Shown here one piece after another: positions 1 through 6,407 of a stretch of DNA of 7,320 nucleotides. A program made the translations under genes and the position numbers. The notes under the pieces were generated by a model that was not told the origin of the DNA, searched no databases, and was given only the letters and a program-made list of their open reading frames with translations. Where the stretch lies: positions 1-7,320 of the forward strand of contig JAJQBM010000053.1 in NCBI GenBank assembly GCA_021203285.1, written 5' to 3'. Within the stretch, counting starts at the first letter, position 1. Each line of letters opens with the position of its first letter. This DNA comes from Clostridiales bacterium (lineage in GTDB: Bacteria; Bacillota; Clostridia; Lachnospirales; Lachnospiraceae).

Positions 1-27
1 AAATTTGTTTTTGTATGGGGACGGGCG

Positions 28-61
28 TTGAAGTTGTTTTCTGGCACATCCATGTTATATT
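28..61 (+). promoter_or_regulatory. candidate sigma-70-type promoter of the cobalamin operon (extended -10)
   Basis: The AT-rich leader contains TATATT at 56-61, five of six matches to the -10 consensus. A TG at 53-54 makes it an extended -10 element. Upstream, TTGTTT at 34-39 is a weak -35 with a 16-base spacer, and TTGAAG at 28-33 is an alternative. Transcription would start near 68 and give a leader of about 45 bases before cbiF. No B12-box-like element is visible in bases 1-113, and this space is too short for a complete cobalamin riboswitch upstream of the promoter. This is a pattern match only, and the operon could also be transcribed from genes to the left. Confidence 0.35.
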
Positions 62-100
62 AAGTTTGCTGTTTCGAAATCACTCGTTTAATATGATAGA

Positions 101-107
101 GAGAAGG
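101..107 (+). promoter_or_regulatory. ribosome binding site that fixes the cbiF start
   Basis: GAGAAGG lies six bases upstream of the ATG at 114. The in-frame upstream start codons at 15 (ATG) and 93 (ATG) have no comparable purine-rich site. They would add 33 or 7 residues that do not belong to the methyltransferase fold, so the start at 114 is preferred. Confidence 0.7.
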
Positions 108-113
108 CGCACT

Positions 114-872
114 ATGATTTACTTTATCGGCGCCGGCAGCGGCGCCCCCGACCTGATCACCGTCCGGGGTCAGCGCCTCATTCGCGAGGCGGATGTGATC
201 ATCTACGCCGGTTCCCTTGTCAATCCGGCGCTCTTGGATGAGCGGAAGCCGGACTGTGCGGTTTACAACAGTGCGCGGATGACACTGGAGGAGGTTCTCG
301 CGGTGATGCGGGAGGCGGAGCAGAATGGTTGGATGACCGTTCGCCTTCACACCGGCGACCCTTGTATTTACGGGGCTGTCCGGGAGCAGATGGACGCGTT
401 GGATGCACTGGGGCTCACCTATGAGAGCTGCCCGGGCGTCAGTTCGTTTTGCGGCGCGGCGGCGGCGCTGAATCTGGAGTATACGCTTCCCGATGTGTCC
501 CAGAGCGTGATTATTACCCGCATGGCCGGGCGGACGCCGGTGCCGGAGCGCGAGAGCATCGCTTCTTTCGCGGCGCACGGGGCGACGATGGTGATTTTTC
601 TGAGCGCGGGATTGTTGGAAGAGCTTGAAAAAGAGTTGGTTGCCGGCGGCTATACGGAGGCGACTCCGGCGGCGATTGTCTACAAAGCCACATGGCCGGA
701 GGAGGAGTCTTACCTCTGCACAGTCGGGACACTGGCGCAGACAGCGGCGGCGCATGGCATCACGAAAACGGCGCTGATCATTGTCGGCGAAGCGGTGGCG
801 CACAGCGGGTACCGGAGGTCTGACCTTTACAATCCGTCCTTTGAAACGGAGTTCCGAAGGGCAGATCGGTGA
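114..872 (+). CDS. cbiF (cobM): cobalt-precorrin-4 C11-methyltransferase (CbiF/CobM)
   Basis: This 252-residue cytoplasmic enzyme is a SAM-dependent class III (tetrapyrrole) methylase. In the anaerobic pathway CbiF methylates C11 of cobalt-precorrin-4 to give cobalt-precorrin-5A. The N-terminus carries the family motif IGAGSGAPDLIT (residues 5-16). GDPCIYG at 81-87 is the conserved substrate/SAM loop, CPGVSS at 106-111 is the second conserved loop, and ITRMAGRTPVPE near 134-145 is typical of CbiF/CobM rather than of CbiL, CbiH or CbiE. The length matches the usual 250-260 residues. The start at 114 is chosen because it has an AGAAGG site and begins exactly at the first beta strand. The stop is separated from cbiG by only four bases. 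CobM is the aerobic homologue; the CbiF role is favoured because cbiG is adjacent. Confidence 0.95.
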   Translation: MIYFIGAGSGAPDLITVRGQRLIREADVIIYAGSLVNPALLDERKPDCAVYNSARMTLEEVLAVMREAEQNGWMTVRLHTGDPCIYGAVREQMDALDALGLTYESCPGVSSFCGAAAALNLEYTLPDVSQSVIITRMAGRTPVPERESIASFAAHGATMVIFLSAGLLEELEKELVAGGYTEATPAAIVYKATWPEEESYLCTVGTLAQTAAAHGITKTALIIVGEAVAHSGYRRSDLYNPSFETEFRRADR

Positions 873-876
873 GAAA

Positions 877-2142
877 ATGAGAAAAAAAGAGATTGCGGTA
901 ATTTTTTTCACAGAGCAGGGGGCGCGCCGGGCCGGACGTGTTCGGGACGCGCGGGCGGAATATGACGGAAAAATGCCGTGCCGCTCAGCGGCGGAGGGGC
1001 AGGCCGATTCGGCGCGCGGTGTGCTATACAGCAAGATCGGTGCGCAGAACCGTCAGAGTGTGGATGCGGTTGCGGTGCGGGAGTCTCTGCATGACTGGTG
1101 CGCGAAGGTGTTTCCGACCGCGGATGCGATTCTTTTCATCGGAGCGGCGGGCATTGCGGTGCGCACGATCGCCCCGTTTCTTGTCTCCAAGACGACGGAT
1201 CCTGCGGTGCTGGCGGCAGATGAGCGGGGGAACCATGTGATTTCCCTCCTGTCCGGACATCTTGGCGGGGGAAATGAGCTGACGCTTTTTTTGGCAGACA
1301 GGCTGGGAGCGGACCCTGTGATCACTACGGCCTCGGATGTCGGCGGGAAGCTTGCGGTCGATGTCTGGGCGCAGAAAAACAACCTGTACATCACGGATAT
1401 GCAGGCGGCAAAGCGTGTCGCCGCGCGCATCGTGGGCGGGGAACCGGTCGCCTTTTATTGCGAAGACGATGGGAAGGTGCGCGGAACGCTTCCTGCGGAG
1501 TTTTTTCGGCTGACTCCGGCGGATCCGTCGCGGCTGAGCCGAACAGAGCCGGAGGAGGGTAAATCGTCGGAGGGTAAGGATTCGACGCATCCGAAAGAAA
1601 TGTGTCTCTCGGCGGCGGTGATTGTTTCCGTTTTTAATGACGCTGTAATTCATGATATCTCCGAGGAAGCAAAATCCTTGTTCCTTCCGACGGAGGAAAG
1701 CGGGAAGAATATTCCCACGCTTCATCTGGTTCCGCGTGCGGTTGTCATGGGCGTCGGCTGCAAAAGAGGGAAGTCTTTTGAGGAGATCCGTGATTTTGTT
1801 TACGGTGTATTGCGGGAAAATCATATTTCTCCGCACAGCATCTGCGCAGTTGCATCGATTGACCGGAAAGCGGATGAACCGGGGCTTGCGTCTCTCACAA
1901 AAGAACTGAAGGTACCGTTCGAGACCTTTTCCGCGGAGACACTTCGGGCGGTTCCGGGGGAGTACAGCGCGTCGGATTTTGTCGCCGGAGTGACCGGTGC
2001 GGACAATGTCTGTGAGCGCGCAGCCATGGCAGCGCTGACAGAGGAGGAACAGCAGTCGGCGCGGTTTCTGTGCAGGAAGACGGCCGGAAACGGAGTGACG
2101 GCGGCGCTTCTGGAGCGGCCGTGGGAGGTATCCTTTGAATAA
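877..2142 (+). CDS. cbiG: cobalt-precorrin-5A hydrolase (CbiG)
   Basis: The 421-residue product should open the ring A delta-lactone of cobalt-precorrin-5A, releasing the C20 fragment as acetaldehyde and giving cobalt-precorrin-5B. This step is specific to the anaerobic pathway. The N-terminal CbiG domain shows FIGAAGIAVRTIAPF (about 87-101), then GNHVISLLSGHLGGGNELT (118-136) and DPVITTASDVGGKLAVD, all family hallmarks. A variable middle region follows. The C-terminal CobE/CbiG domain begins near VVMGVGCKRG (289-298) and includes AVASIDRKADEPGL and PFETFSAETL. The protein is longer than the roughly 350 residues of Salmonella CbiG. The extra length lies in an N-terminal stretch (about 20-60) and a hydrophilic linker (about 215-243) with two EGK[S/D]S-like units. 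The ATG at 877 is chosen because MRKKEIAVIFF starts the first strand. Its ribosome site is modest: GGTGAG at 868-873 overlaps the cbiF stop, so coupling to cbiF is likely. Confidence 0.95.
   Translation: MRKKEIAVIFFTEQGARRAGRVRDARAEYDGKMPCRSAAEGQADSARGVLYSKIGAQNRQSVDAVAVRESLHDWCAKVFPTADAILFIGAAGIAVRTIAPFLVSKTTDPAVLAADERGNHVISLLSGHLGGGNELTLFLADRLGADPVITTASDVGGKLAVDVWAQKNNLYITDMQAAKRVAARIVGGEPVAFYCEDDGKVRGTLPAEFFRLTPADPSRLSRTEPEEGKSSEGKDSTHPKEMCLSAAVIVSVFNDAVIHDISEEAKSLFLPTEESGKNIPTLHLVPRAVVMGVGCKRGKSFEEIRDFVYGVLRENHISPHSICAVASIDRKADEPGLASLTKELKVPFETFSAETLRAVPGEYSASDFVAGVTGADNVCERAAMAALTEEEQQSARFLCRKTAGNGVTAALLERPWEVSFE
1554..1583 (+). repeat. short 15-base tandem duplication in the cbiG linker
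   Basis: GGAGGGTAA occurs at 1554-1562 and again at 1569-1577, exactly 15 bases apart, with 11 of 15 positions matching between the two full units. In frame it encodes EGKSS followed by EGKDS (residues 227-236). It sits in the hydrophilic, poorly conserved linker between the CbiG middle region and the C-terminal domain, where length changes should be tolerated. Confidence 0.6.
2123..2128 (+). promoter_or_regulatory. strong ribosome binding site for the TTG start of cbiH
   Basis: GGGAGG lies inside the last codons of cbiG, six bases before the TTG at 2135. No ATG or GTG near this point gives the intact CbiH N-terminus. This site therefore decides the unusual start and places cbiH translation under coupling with the end of cbiG. 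Confidence 0.8.
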
Positions 2143-2878
2143 ACTTTTTGTGGTGGGCATCGGCCCGGGAGCATATGACCAGATGACGGTGCGGGCGGTG
2201 AATATCCTGCAAAGCTGCGAGGTGATCGTCGGATATACGGGGTATGTTGATCTGGGCCGGGAGCATTTCCCGGGGAAACGGTTTCTGACGACGCCGATGA
2301 CGCGGGAGATCGAGCGGTGCCGGATGGCCTTCGAGGCAGCGGCCGCCGGACAGATCACAGCGATGATCTGCAGCGGGGACGCCGGTGTCTACGGAATGAG
2401 CGGCCTGATGCTGGAGATCGGGGGAGAATTCCCCGGTGTGGAGGTTGAGGTTGTTCCCGGTGTGACGGCTGCTACCGGCGGAGCTGCGGTGCTGGGCGCG
2501 CCGCTGATGCATGATTATGCCGTGGTCAGCCTGAGTGATCTCATGACGCCGTGGAAGACGATCGAAGCGCGGTTGCTCGCCGCGGCGGAGGCGGATTTTG
2601 TGATCTACCTTTATAATCCTTCCAGCAGGAAGCGGCGCGGTTATCTGCAGAGGGCCTGCGACCTGATTCTCCGGTACCGGAGCGGCGACACCGTCTGCGG
2701 CACGGTGTCCCATATCGGGCGGGAGGGAGAAACGGCGGCGCTTTTCCCCCTGCGTGAACTGCGGGACGCACAGACCGATATGTTTACCACGGTTTTTATA
2801 GGAAATTCTCAGACAAAAGTGATCGGCGGCCGGATGGTGACGCCGCGGGGATACGTGTTATCCGGAGAAGAAAAATGA
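2135..2878 (+). CDS. cbiH (cobJ): cobalt-precorrin-3 (precorrin-3B) C17-methyltransferase, ring-contracting (CbiH/CobJ)
   Basis: The 247-residue SAM-dependent class III methylase should methylate C17 and drive ring contraction, turning cobalt-precorrin-3 into cobalt-precorrin-4. Visible motifs are VVGIGPGAYDQMT (residues 6-18), CSGDAGVYGM (79-88), VVPGVTAATGGAAVLGAPL (106-124), SLSDLMTPW (132-140) and YLYNPSSRKR (158-167). The SLSDL.TPW and YNP.S...R motifs are typical of CobJ/CbiH. The length is that of the single-domain enzyme, so it lacks the iron-sulfur extension known from Bacillus megaterium CbiH60 and is not fused to CobK. Translation starts at TTG with a strong GGGAGG site, and the gene overlaps cbiG by eight bases. 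Its stop overlaps the next start in an ATGA arrangement. Confidence 0.95.
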   Translation: MNKLFVVGIGPGAYDQMTVRAVNILQSCEVIVGYTGYVDLGREHFPGKRFLTTPMTREIERCRMAFEAAAAGQITAMICSGDAGVYGMSGLMLEIGGEFPGVEVEVVPGVTAATGGAAVLGAPLMHDYAVVSLSDLMTPWKTIEARLLAAAEADFVIYLYNPSSRKRRGYLQRACDLILRYRSGDTVCGTVSHIGREGETAALFPLRELRDAQTDMFTTVFIGNSQTKVIGGRMVTPRGYVLSGEEK

Positions 2879-4953
2879 CTGATACAAAGAAGCGGACAAC
2901 AGATGCCGGGAAAAGGGAGCGGATGGGAAGACGGTTTCTCCTCTTTGCCGGTACAACAGAAGGGCGGGAGCTGGCGGAGTTTCTGGATGAGCGGGGGATC
3001 CCCGCCCTTGTCTGCGTGGCGACGGAGTACGGGGAGGAACTGCTGCGGCAGACTGCCGGTATCGAGGTGCGTGTCGGCCGGATGGAGGCTGCAGGGATGG
3101 CGGCGCTGATTCGAGGGGAGCAGCCGTTGGCGGTCCTCGACGCGACGCATCCTTACGCCGATGAGACGACCCGGAACATTCGCCTTGCTGCCAAGGAAAA
3201 TCGGACGGCGTACTACCGGCTTTTGCGCGGGGAGGCAAAGACAGAGCCGGGCGGCGGAACGGTCGTGTTTGAGGACGCTGCGTCTGCCGCCCGATGGCTG
3301 GACGGGCAGCAGGGGAATATCCTTCTCACGACAGGGATAAAGGAGCTGCCGGTTTTCGCGGAGACGATCGCGGACCGGGGGCGGCTTTATATCCGGACAC
3401 TTTTGCAGGAAGAAATTTTTGAAAAAAAAACCCGATACGGTCTTTCCGGAAAACAGGTGATCTGTATGCAGGGACCGTTTTCGCGGGAGATGAACGAGGC
3501 GACGATCCGGATGACCGGCGCGAAATATCTCGTCACGAAGGAGTCCGGCGGGGCGGGCGGCTTCGCGGAGAAGGTGGAAGCGGCAAAAAACTGCGGCGCA
3601 GTCTGCGCCGTGATCCGGCGTCCGCTGCAGGAGGCGGGATACTCTGCGGAGGAGATTCGGGGGATTGTTGAGGAGAAGTGGCAGGAATATACGGAGCTGT
3701 GCTTTGATGCAAAGGAAACGCGCTGTGTCACCCTTCTCGGCATCGGTATGGGCAGCCGGGAAAACATGACGCTGGAGGCGGTCGCGGCCTGTGAGGAGGC
3801 GGACTGCATCATCGGCGCCGCGCGGATGCTGGATGCGCTGCGGGACTTCCATAAGCCGAACGCTGTATTGTACCGGCCGGATGAGATCGCGGCTTATATC
3901 GGAGAATATTCGGAATATGGAAAAATTGTCGTCGCTTTTTCCGGCGATGTCGGCTTTTACAGCGGGGCAAAGCGCCTGCCGGAATATCTCGGGGATGAAA
4001 TGCAGGTTCGCCTGATCCCCGGCATTTCCACAGCGGCGTATTTTGCCGCCCGCCTTCGGATGCCGTGGGAGGATATGGTGCTTGCCAGCAGCCACGGGAG
4101 AGAGCCGGATTTGATTGGGATGGTCCGGCAGAACGAAAAGGTTTTCACGCTCGCCTCCGATGCAGAGAGCATTCGGAAAATTGCCGGAAAGCTTTTATCT
4201 TACGGCTTTGACACGGTGAAAATGTACGTGGGCGGCGATTTGAGCTACCCTTCCGAGCATATTTATGAGGGGACTGCCGCGGATTTTGCGGAGTTCCGGG
4301 GCGAGGGAATTTTTGCAGCGGTGATTGTCAATCCGCGGGCGCACGATGAGGCAGTCACCTGCGGCATTCCGGACGATGCGTTCCTGCGCGGAAACGTTCC
4401 GATGACGAAGGGGGAGGTGCGGGCCGTTGCGCTTGCAAAGCTTCGCCTGACGCGGGACGCTGTTGTCTATGATGTCGGTGCGGGGACGGGATCCGTCGCC
4501 GTGGAGTGCGCCCGCATGGCGGATCGCGGCAAGGTTTACGCGGTCGAGCAGAAAGAGGAGGCGTGCGGACTGATTACGGCGAATCAGAAAAAATTCGCGG
4601 TCGATAATATTGAGATTGTTCCGGGACAGGCGCCGGAAGCGCTGCGTGATCTGTCCGCGCCGACCCATGTGTTTATCGGCGGGAGCGGCGGCAGCCTGAA
4701 AGAAACTCTTGCCGTGATTTCGGAGAAAAATCCGTCAGTCCGGATTGTGCTCAACTGCATCACTTTGGAAACTCTGACGGAGATCCTCGCGGCGGCGCGG
4801 GACCTGCCGCTGGAGGTTGAGGATATCGCGAGCGTCACTGTCGCGAAGGCCAGACCGGCCGGCCGCTATCATATGATGGAGGGGCAGAACCCGGTCTATG
4901 TGATTACGATGACGGGAAAAGGAGGAATTCCATGCGATACCCGCGCTTCATGA
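2875..4953 (+). CDS. cobK/cbiJ-cbiE-cbiT: trifunctional fusion: precorrin-6A reductase (CbiJ/CobK) + precorrin-7 C5-methyltransferase (CbiE) + C15-methyltransferase/decarboxylase (CbiT)
   Basis: The 692-residue protein joins three enzymes. Residues about 18-275 are a CbiJ/CobK reductase, shown by LLFAGTTEGREL (22-33), DATHPYA (89-95), LLTTG (150-154), MQGPFSREMN (198-207) and TKESGGAGGF (221-230). It would reduce cobalt-precorrin-6A to -6B with NAD(P)H. Residues about 283-490 are CbiE, shown by LLGIGMGSRENMT (287-299), a SGDVGFYSGAKRL loop, IPGIST and SSHGREPDL; it methylates C5. Residues about 499-690 are CbiT, shown by DDAFLRGNVPMTKGEVRA, the SAM motif DVGAGTGSVAVE (533-544) and GGSGG (602-606); it methylates C15 and decarboxylates the C12 acetate. 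CbiE-CbiT alone corresponds to CobL; the added reductase is less usual. The ATG at 2875 has GGAGAAG just upstream and an ATGA overlap with cbiH. The ATG at 2923 (residue 17) is an alternative start. All motifs are intact. Confidence 0.95.
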   Translation: MTDTKKRTTDAGKRERMGRRFLLFAGTTEGRELAEFLDERGIPALVCVATEYGEELLRQTAGIEVRVGRMEAAGMAALIRGEQPLAVLDATHPYADETTRNIRLAAKENRTAYYRLLRGEAKTEPGGGTVVFEDAASAARWLDGQQGNILLTTGIKELPVFAETIADRGRLYIRTLLQEEIFEKKTRYGLSGKQVICMQGPFSREMNEATIRMTGAKYLVTKESGGAGGFAEKVEAAKNCGAVCAVIRRPLQEAGYSAEEIRGIVEEKWQEYTELCFDAKETRCVTLLGIGMGSRENMTLEAVAACEEADCIIGAARMLDALRDFHKPNAVLYRPDEIAAYIGEYSEYGKIVVAFSGDVGFYSGAKRLPEYLGDEMQVRLIPGISTAAYFAARLRMPWEDMVLASSHGREPDLIGMVRQNEKVFTLASDAESIRKIAGKLLSYGFDTVKMYVGGDLSYPSEHIYEGTAADFAEFRGEGIFAAVIVNPRAHDEAVTCGIPDDAFLRGNVPMTKGEVRAVALAKLRLTRDAVVYDVGAGTGSVAVECARMADRGKVYAVEQKEEACGLITANQKKFAVDNIEIVPGQAPEALRDLSAPTHVFIGGSGGSLKETLAVISEKNPSVRIVLNCITLETLTEILAAARDLPLEVEDIASVTVAKARPAGRYHMMEGQNPVYVITMTGKGGIPCDTRAS
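4921..4925 (+). promoter_or_regulatory. ribosome binding site of cbiA
   Basis: AAAAGGAGG ends at 4925, six bases before the ATG at 4932. It lies within the last coding part of the upstream fusion gene, so cbiA starts 22 bases before that gene stops. This sequence fixes the start and implies translational coupling. Confidence 0.85.
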
Positions 4954-6407
4954 TCGCCGCTCCCGCGAGCGGCAGCGGAAAAACCCTGATTACCTGTGGG
5001 ATTCTGCAGGCGCTTGTCAATCGAAAATGGAAGCCGGCCTCCTTTAAATGCGGGCCGGATTACATTGATCCTCTGTTTCACACGAAGGTCATCGGGACGC
5101 CCTCGCGGAATCTGGACACCTTTTTTACACCGGCTCAGACCGTCCGCTACCTCTTCGGCCGACAGGCGGCGCAGGCGGATGTCTCCGTCATAGAGGGAGT
5201 CATGGGATTTTACGACGGCGTGGGAGGCGTCACGGCACGGGCTTCCTCATGGGAGCTTGCGGATGTGACGGATACGCCGGTGATTCTCGTGGTCAATGCA
5301 AAGGGAATGAGTCTGTCCGCGCTTCCGCTGATTCAGGGATTCCTGGAATTTTGTCCGCAGGGAGAGTGGACGGCGGGAACAGAACACAGCAGCCACATCC
5401 GGGGTGTGATTTTAAATCAGATTTCTCCGGCGGTTTATCCGGGGTTAAAGGAGAGCATCGAGGCTGCGCTGTCGGTTCGGGTGTTCGGCTATGTGCCGCG
5501 GGTGGAGGATTGTGTGATTGAGAGCCGCCATCTGGGGCTGGTGACGCCGGATGAGATCGCGGGGCTTCGGGATAAGCTGAATAAACTGGCGGAGGTGCTG
5601 GAAAAAACACTGGATCTCGATGCGATTCTGCAGATGGCCGGTGAGGCTCCTGATTTGGACTGTACTATGCCGGATGATATCTATTGTAAACGGTCAGAAG
5701 CTGTTGCAGAAAACCATTATGGCTTGTCAGAGACATCGGCACAGCAGGCGAAGCTTCGGATCGCCGTCGCTCGTGACGAAGCGTTCTGTTTTTATTATGA
5801 AGATAATCTGGAACTTTTGCGGACGTTTGGCGCGGAACTCATTTTTTTCTCTCCGCTGCATGACAAGGAGCTGCCTTCGAATATTCAGGGGTTGCTTCTC
5901 GGCGGCGGCTATCCGGAATTGTACGCCGGGCAGTTGAGCGCGAATGCTTCTATGCTGGCATCCATACGCCGCGCGGTCCGTGCCGGGCTGCCGTATCTGG
6001 CGGAGTGCGGCGGGTTTCTGTATCTGCATGATACCATGGAGGACATGCAGGGGAAAATCTGGCCCATGGTAGGAATTATCCATGGACATGTGCGCCGGAC
6101 GGATCGCCTGACCCGCTTCGGGTATGTCGCGCTCACCGCAAACCGTCCGCAGATTTTCGGGGAGACCGGGTGCAGCATCCGTGCTCACGAGTTTCATTAT
6201 TTTGACAGCTCGGAAAACGGGGATGCGTTTCACGCCCGAAAACCCGGCAGCGGCCGAAGCTGGGACTGTATGGTTGCTGGGGACTGTTTCGCGGCGGGAT
6301 TTCCTCATTTATATTATTATTCTAATCCGGAGTTCGCTGTGCGGTTTTTGCGTCAGTGTCGGCTCACAGCTTCGCAAACTCTGGTGTCCTCCGGTGAAAA
6401 ACAGTAA
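4932..6407 (+). CDS. cbiA: cobyrinic acid a,c-diamide synthase (CbiA)
   Basis: The 491-residue glutamine-dependent amidase would convert cobyrinate to cobyrinate a,c-diamide using two ATP and two glutamines. The N-terminal synthetase domain has the P-loop APASGSGKT (10-18), FKCGPDYIDPLFH (38-50) with the acidic residue position expected of the active site, and VIEGVMGFYDGVGG. A linker of lower GC (about 237-275) leads to the class I glutamine amidotransferase-like domain. That domain shows LLLGGGYPELY (321-331), the nucleophile Cys359 in LAECGGFLYLHD, RAHEFHYFD and His459 in FPHLYYYSNPEF. CobB of the aerobic pathway is homologous, but gene context favours CbiA. The last 13 residues (479-491) follow the usual end of the fold and are encoded opposite the 3' end of the converging phosphatase gene. 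No intrinsic terminator is visible after the stop. Confidence 0.95.
   Translation: MRYPRFMIAAPASGSGKTLITCGILQALVNRKWKPASFKCGPDYIDPLFHTKVIGTPSRNLDTFFTPAQTVRYLFGRQAAQADVSVIEGVMGFYDGVGGVTARASSWELADVTDTPVILVVNAKGMSLSALPLIQGFLEFCPQGEWTAGTEHSSHIRGVILNQISPAVYPGLKESIEAALSVRVFGYVPRVEDCVIESRHLGLVTPDEIAGLRDKLNKLAEVLEKTLDLDAILQMAGEAPDLDCTMPDDIYCKRSEAVAENHYGLSETSAQQAKLRIAVARDEAFCFYYEDNLELLRTFGAELIFFSPLHDKELPSNIQGLLLGGGYPELYAGQLSANASMLASIRRAVRAGLPYLAECGGFLYLHDTMEDMQGKIWPMVGIIHGHVRRTDRLTRFGYVALTANRPQIFGETGCSIRAHEFHYFDSSENGDAFHARKPGSGRSWDCMVAGDCFAAGFPHLYYYSNPEFAVRFLRQCRLTASQTLVSSGEKQ

Noticed and set aside
15..113. N-terminal extension of cbiF from the ATG at 15
   Set aside because: The added 33 residues lack similarity to the methylase fold and have no ribosome site, while the ATG at 114 has AGAAGG and starts directly at the family's first strand.
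60..1034. Minus-strand open frame of 324 codons opposite cbiF
   Set aside because: It is antisense to a well-supported methyltransferase and has low-complexity Arg-rich content.
1024..2358. Long open frame on the minus strand (444 codons) opposite cbiG and cbiH
   Set aside because: It is antisense to clearly conserved CbiG and CbiH, its translation is rich in Arg, Pro and His with no recognisable motif, and such frames are expected in GC-rich codon-biased DNA.
1895..2713. Minus-strand open frame of 272 codons opposite cbiG and cbiH
   Set aside because: It overlaps real genes on the other strand and looks like translated antisense DNA (many Arg, His, Pro).
2809..4095. Long open frame on the minus strand (428 codons) opposite the fusion gene
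   Set aside because: It lies opposite intact CbiJ and CbiE motifs, has a composition typical of antisense shadows, and shows no domain signature.
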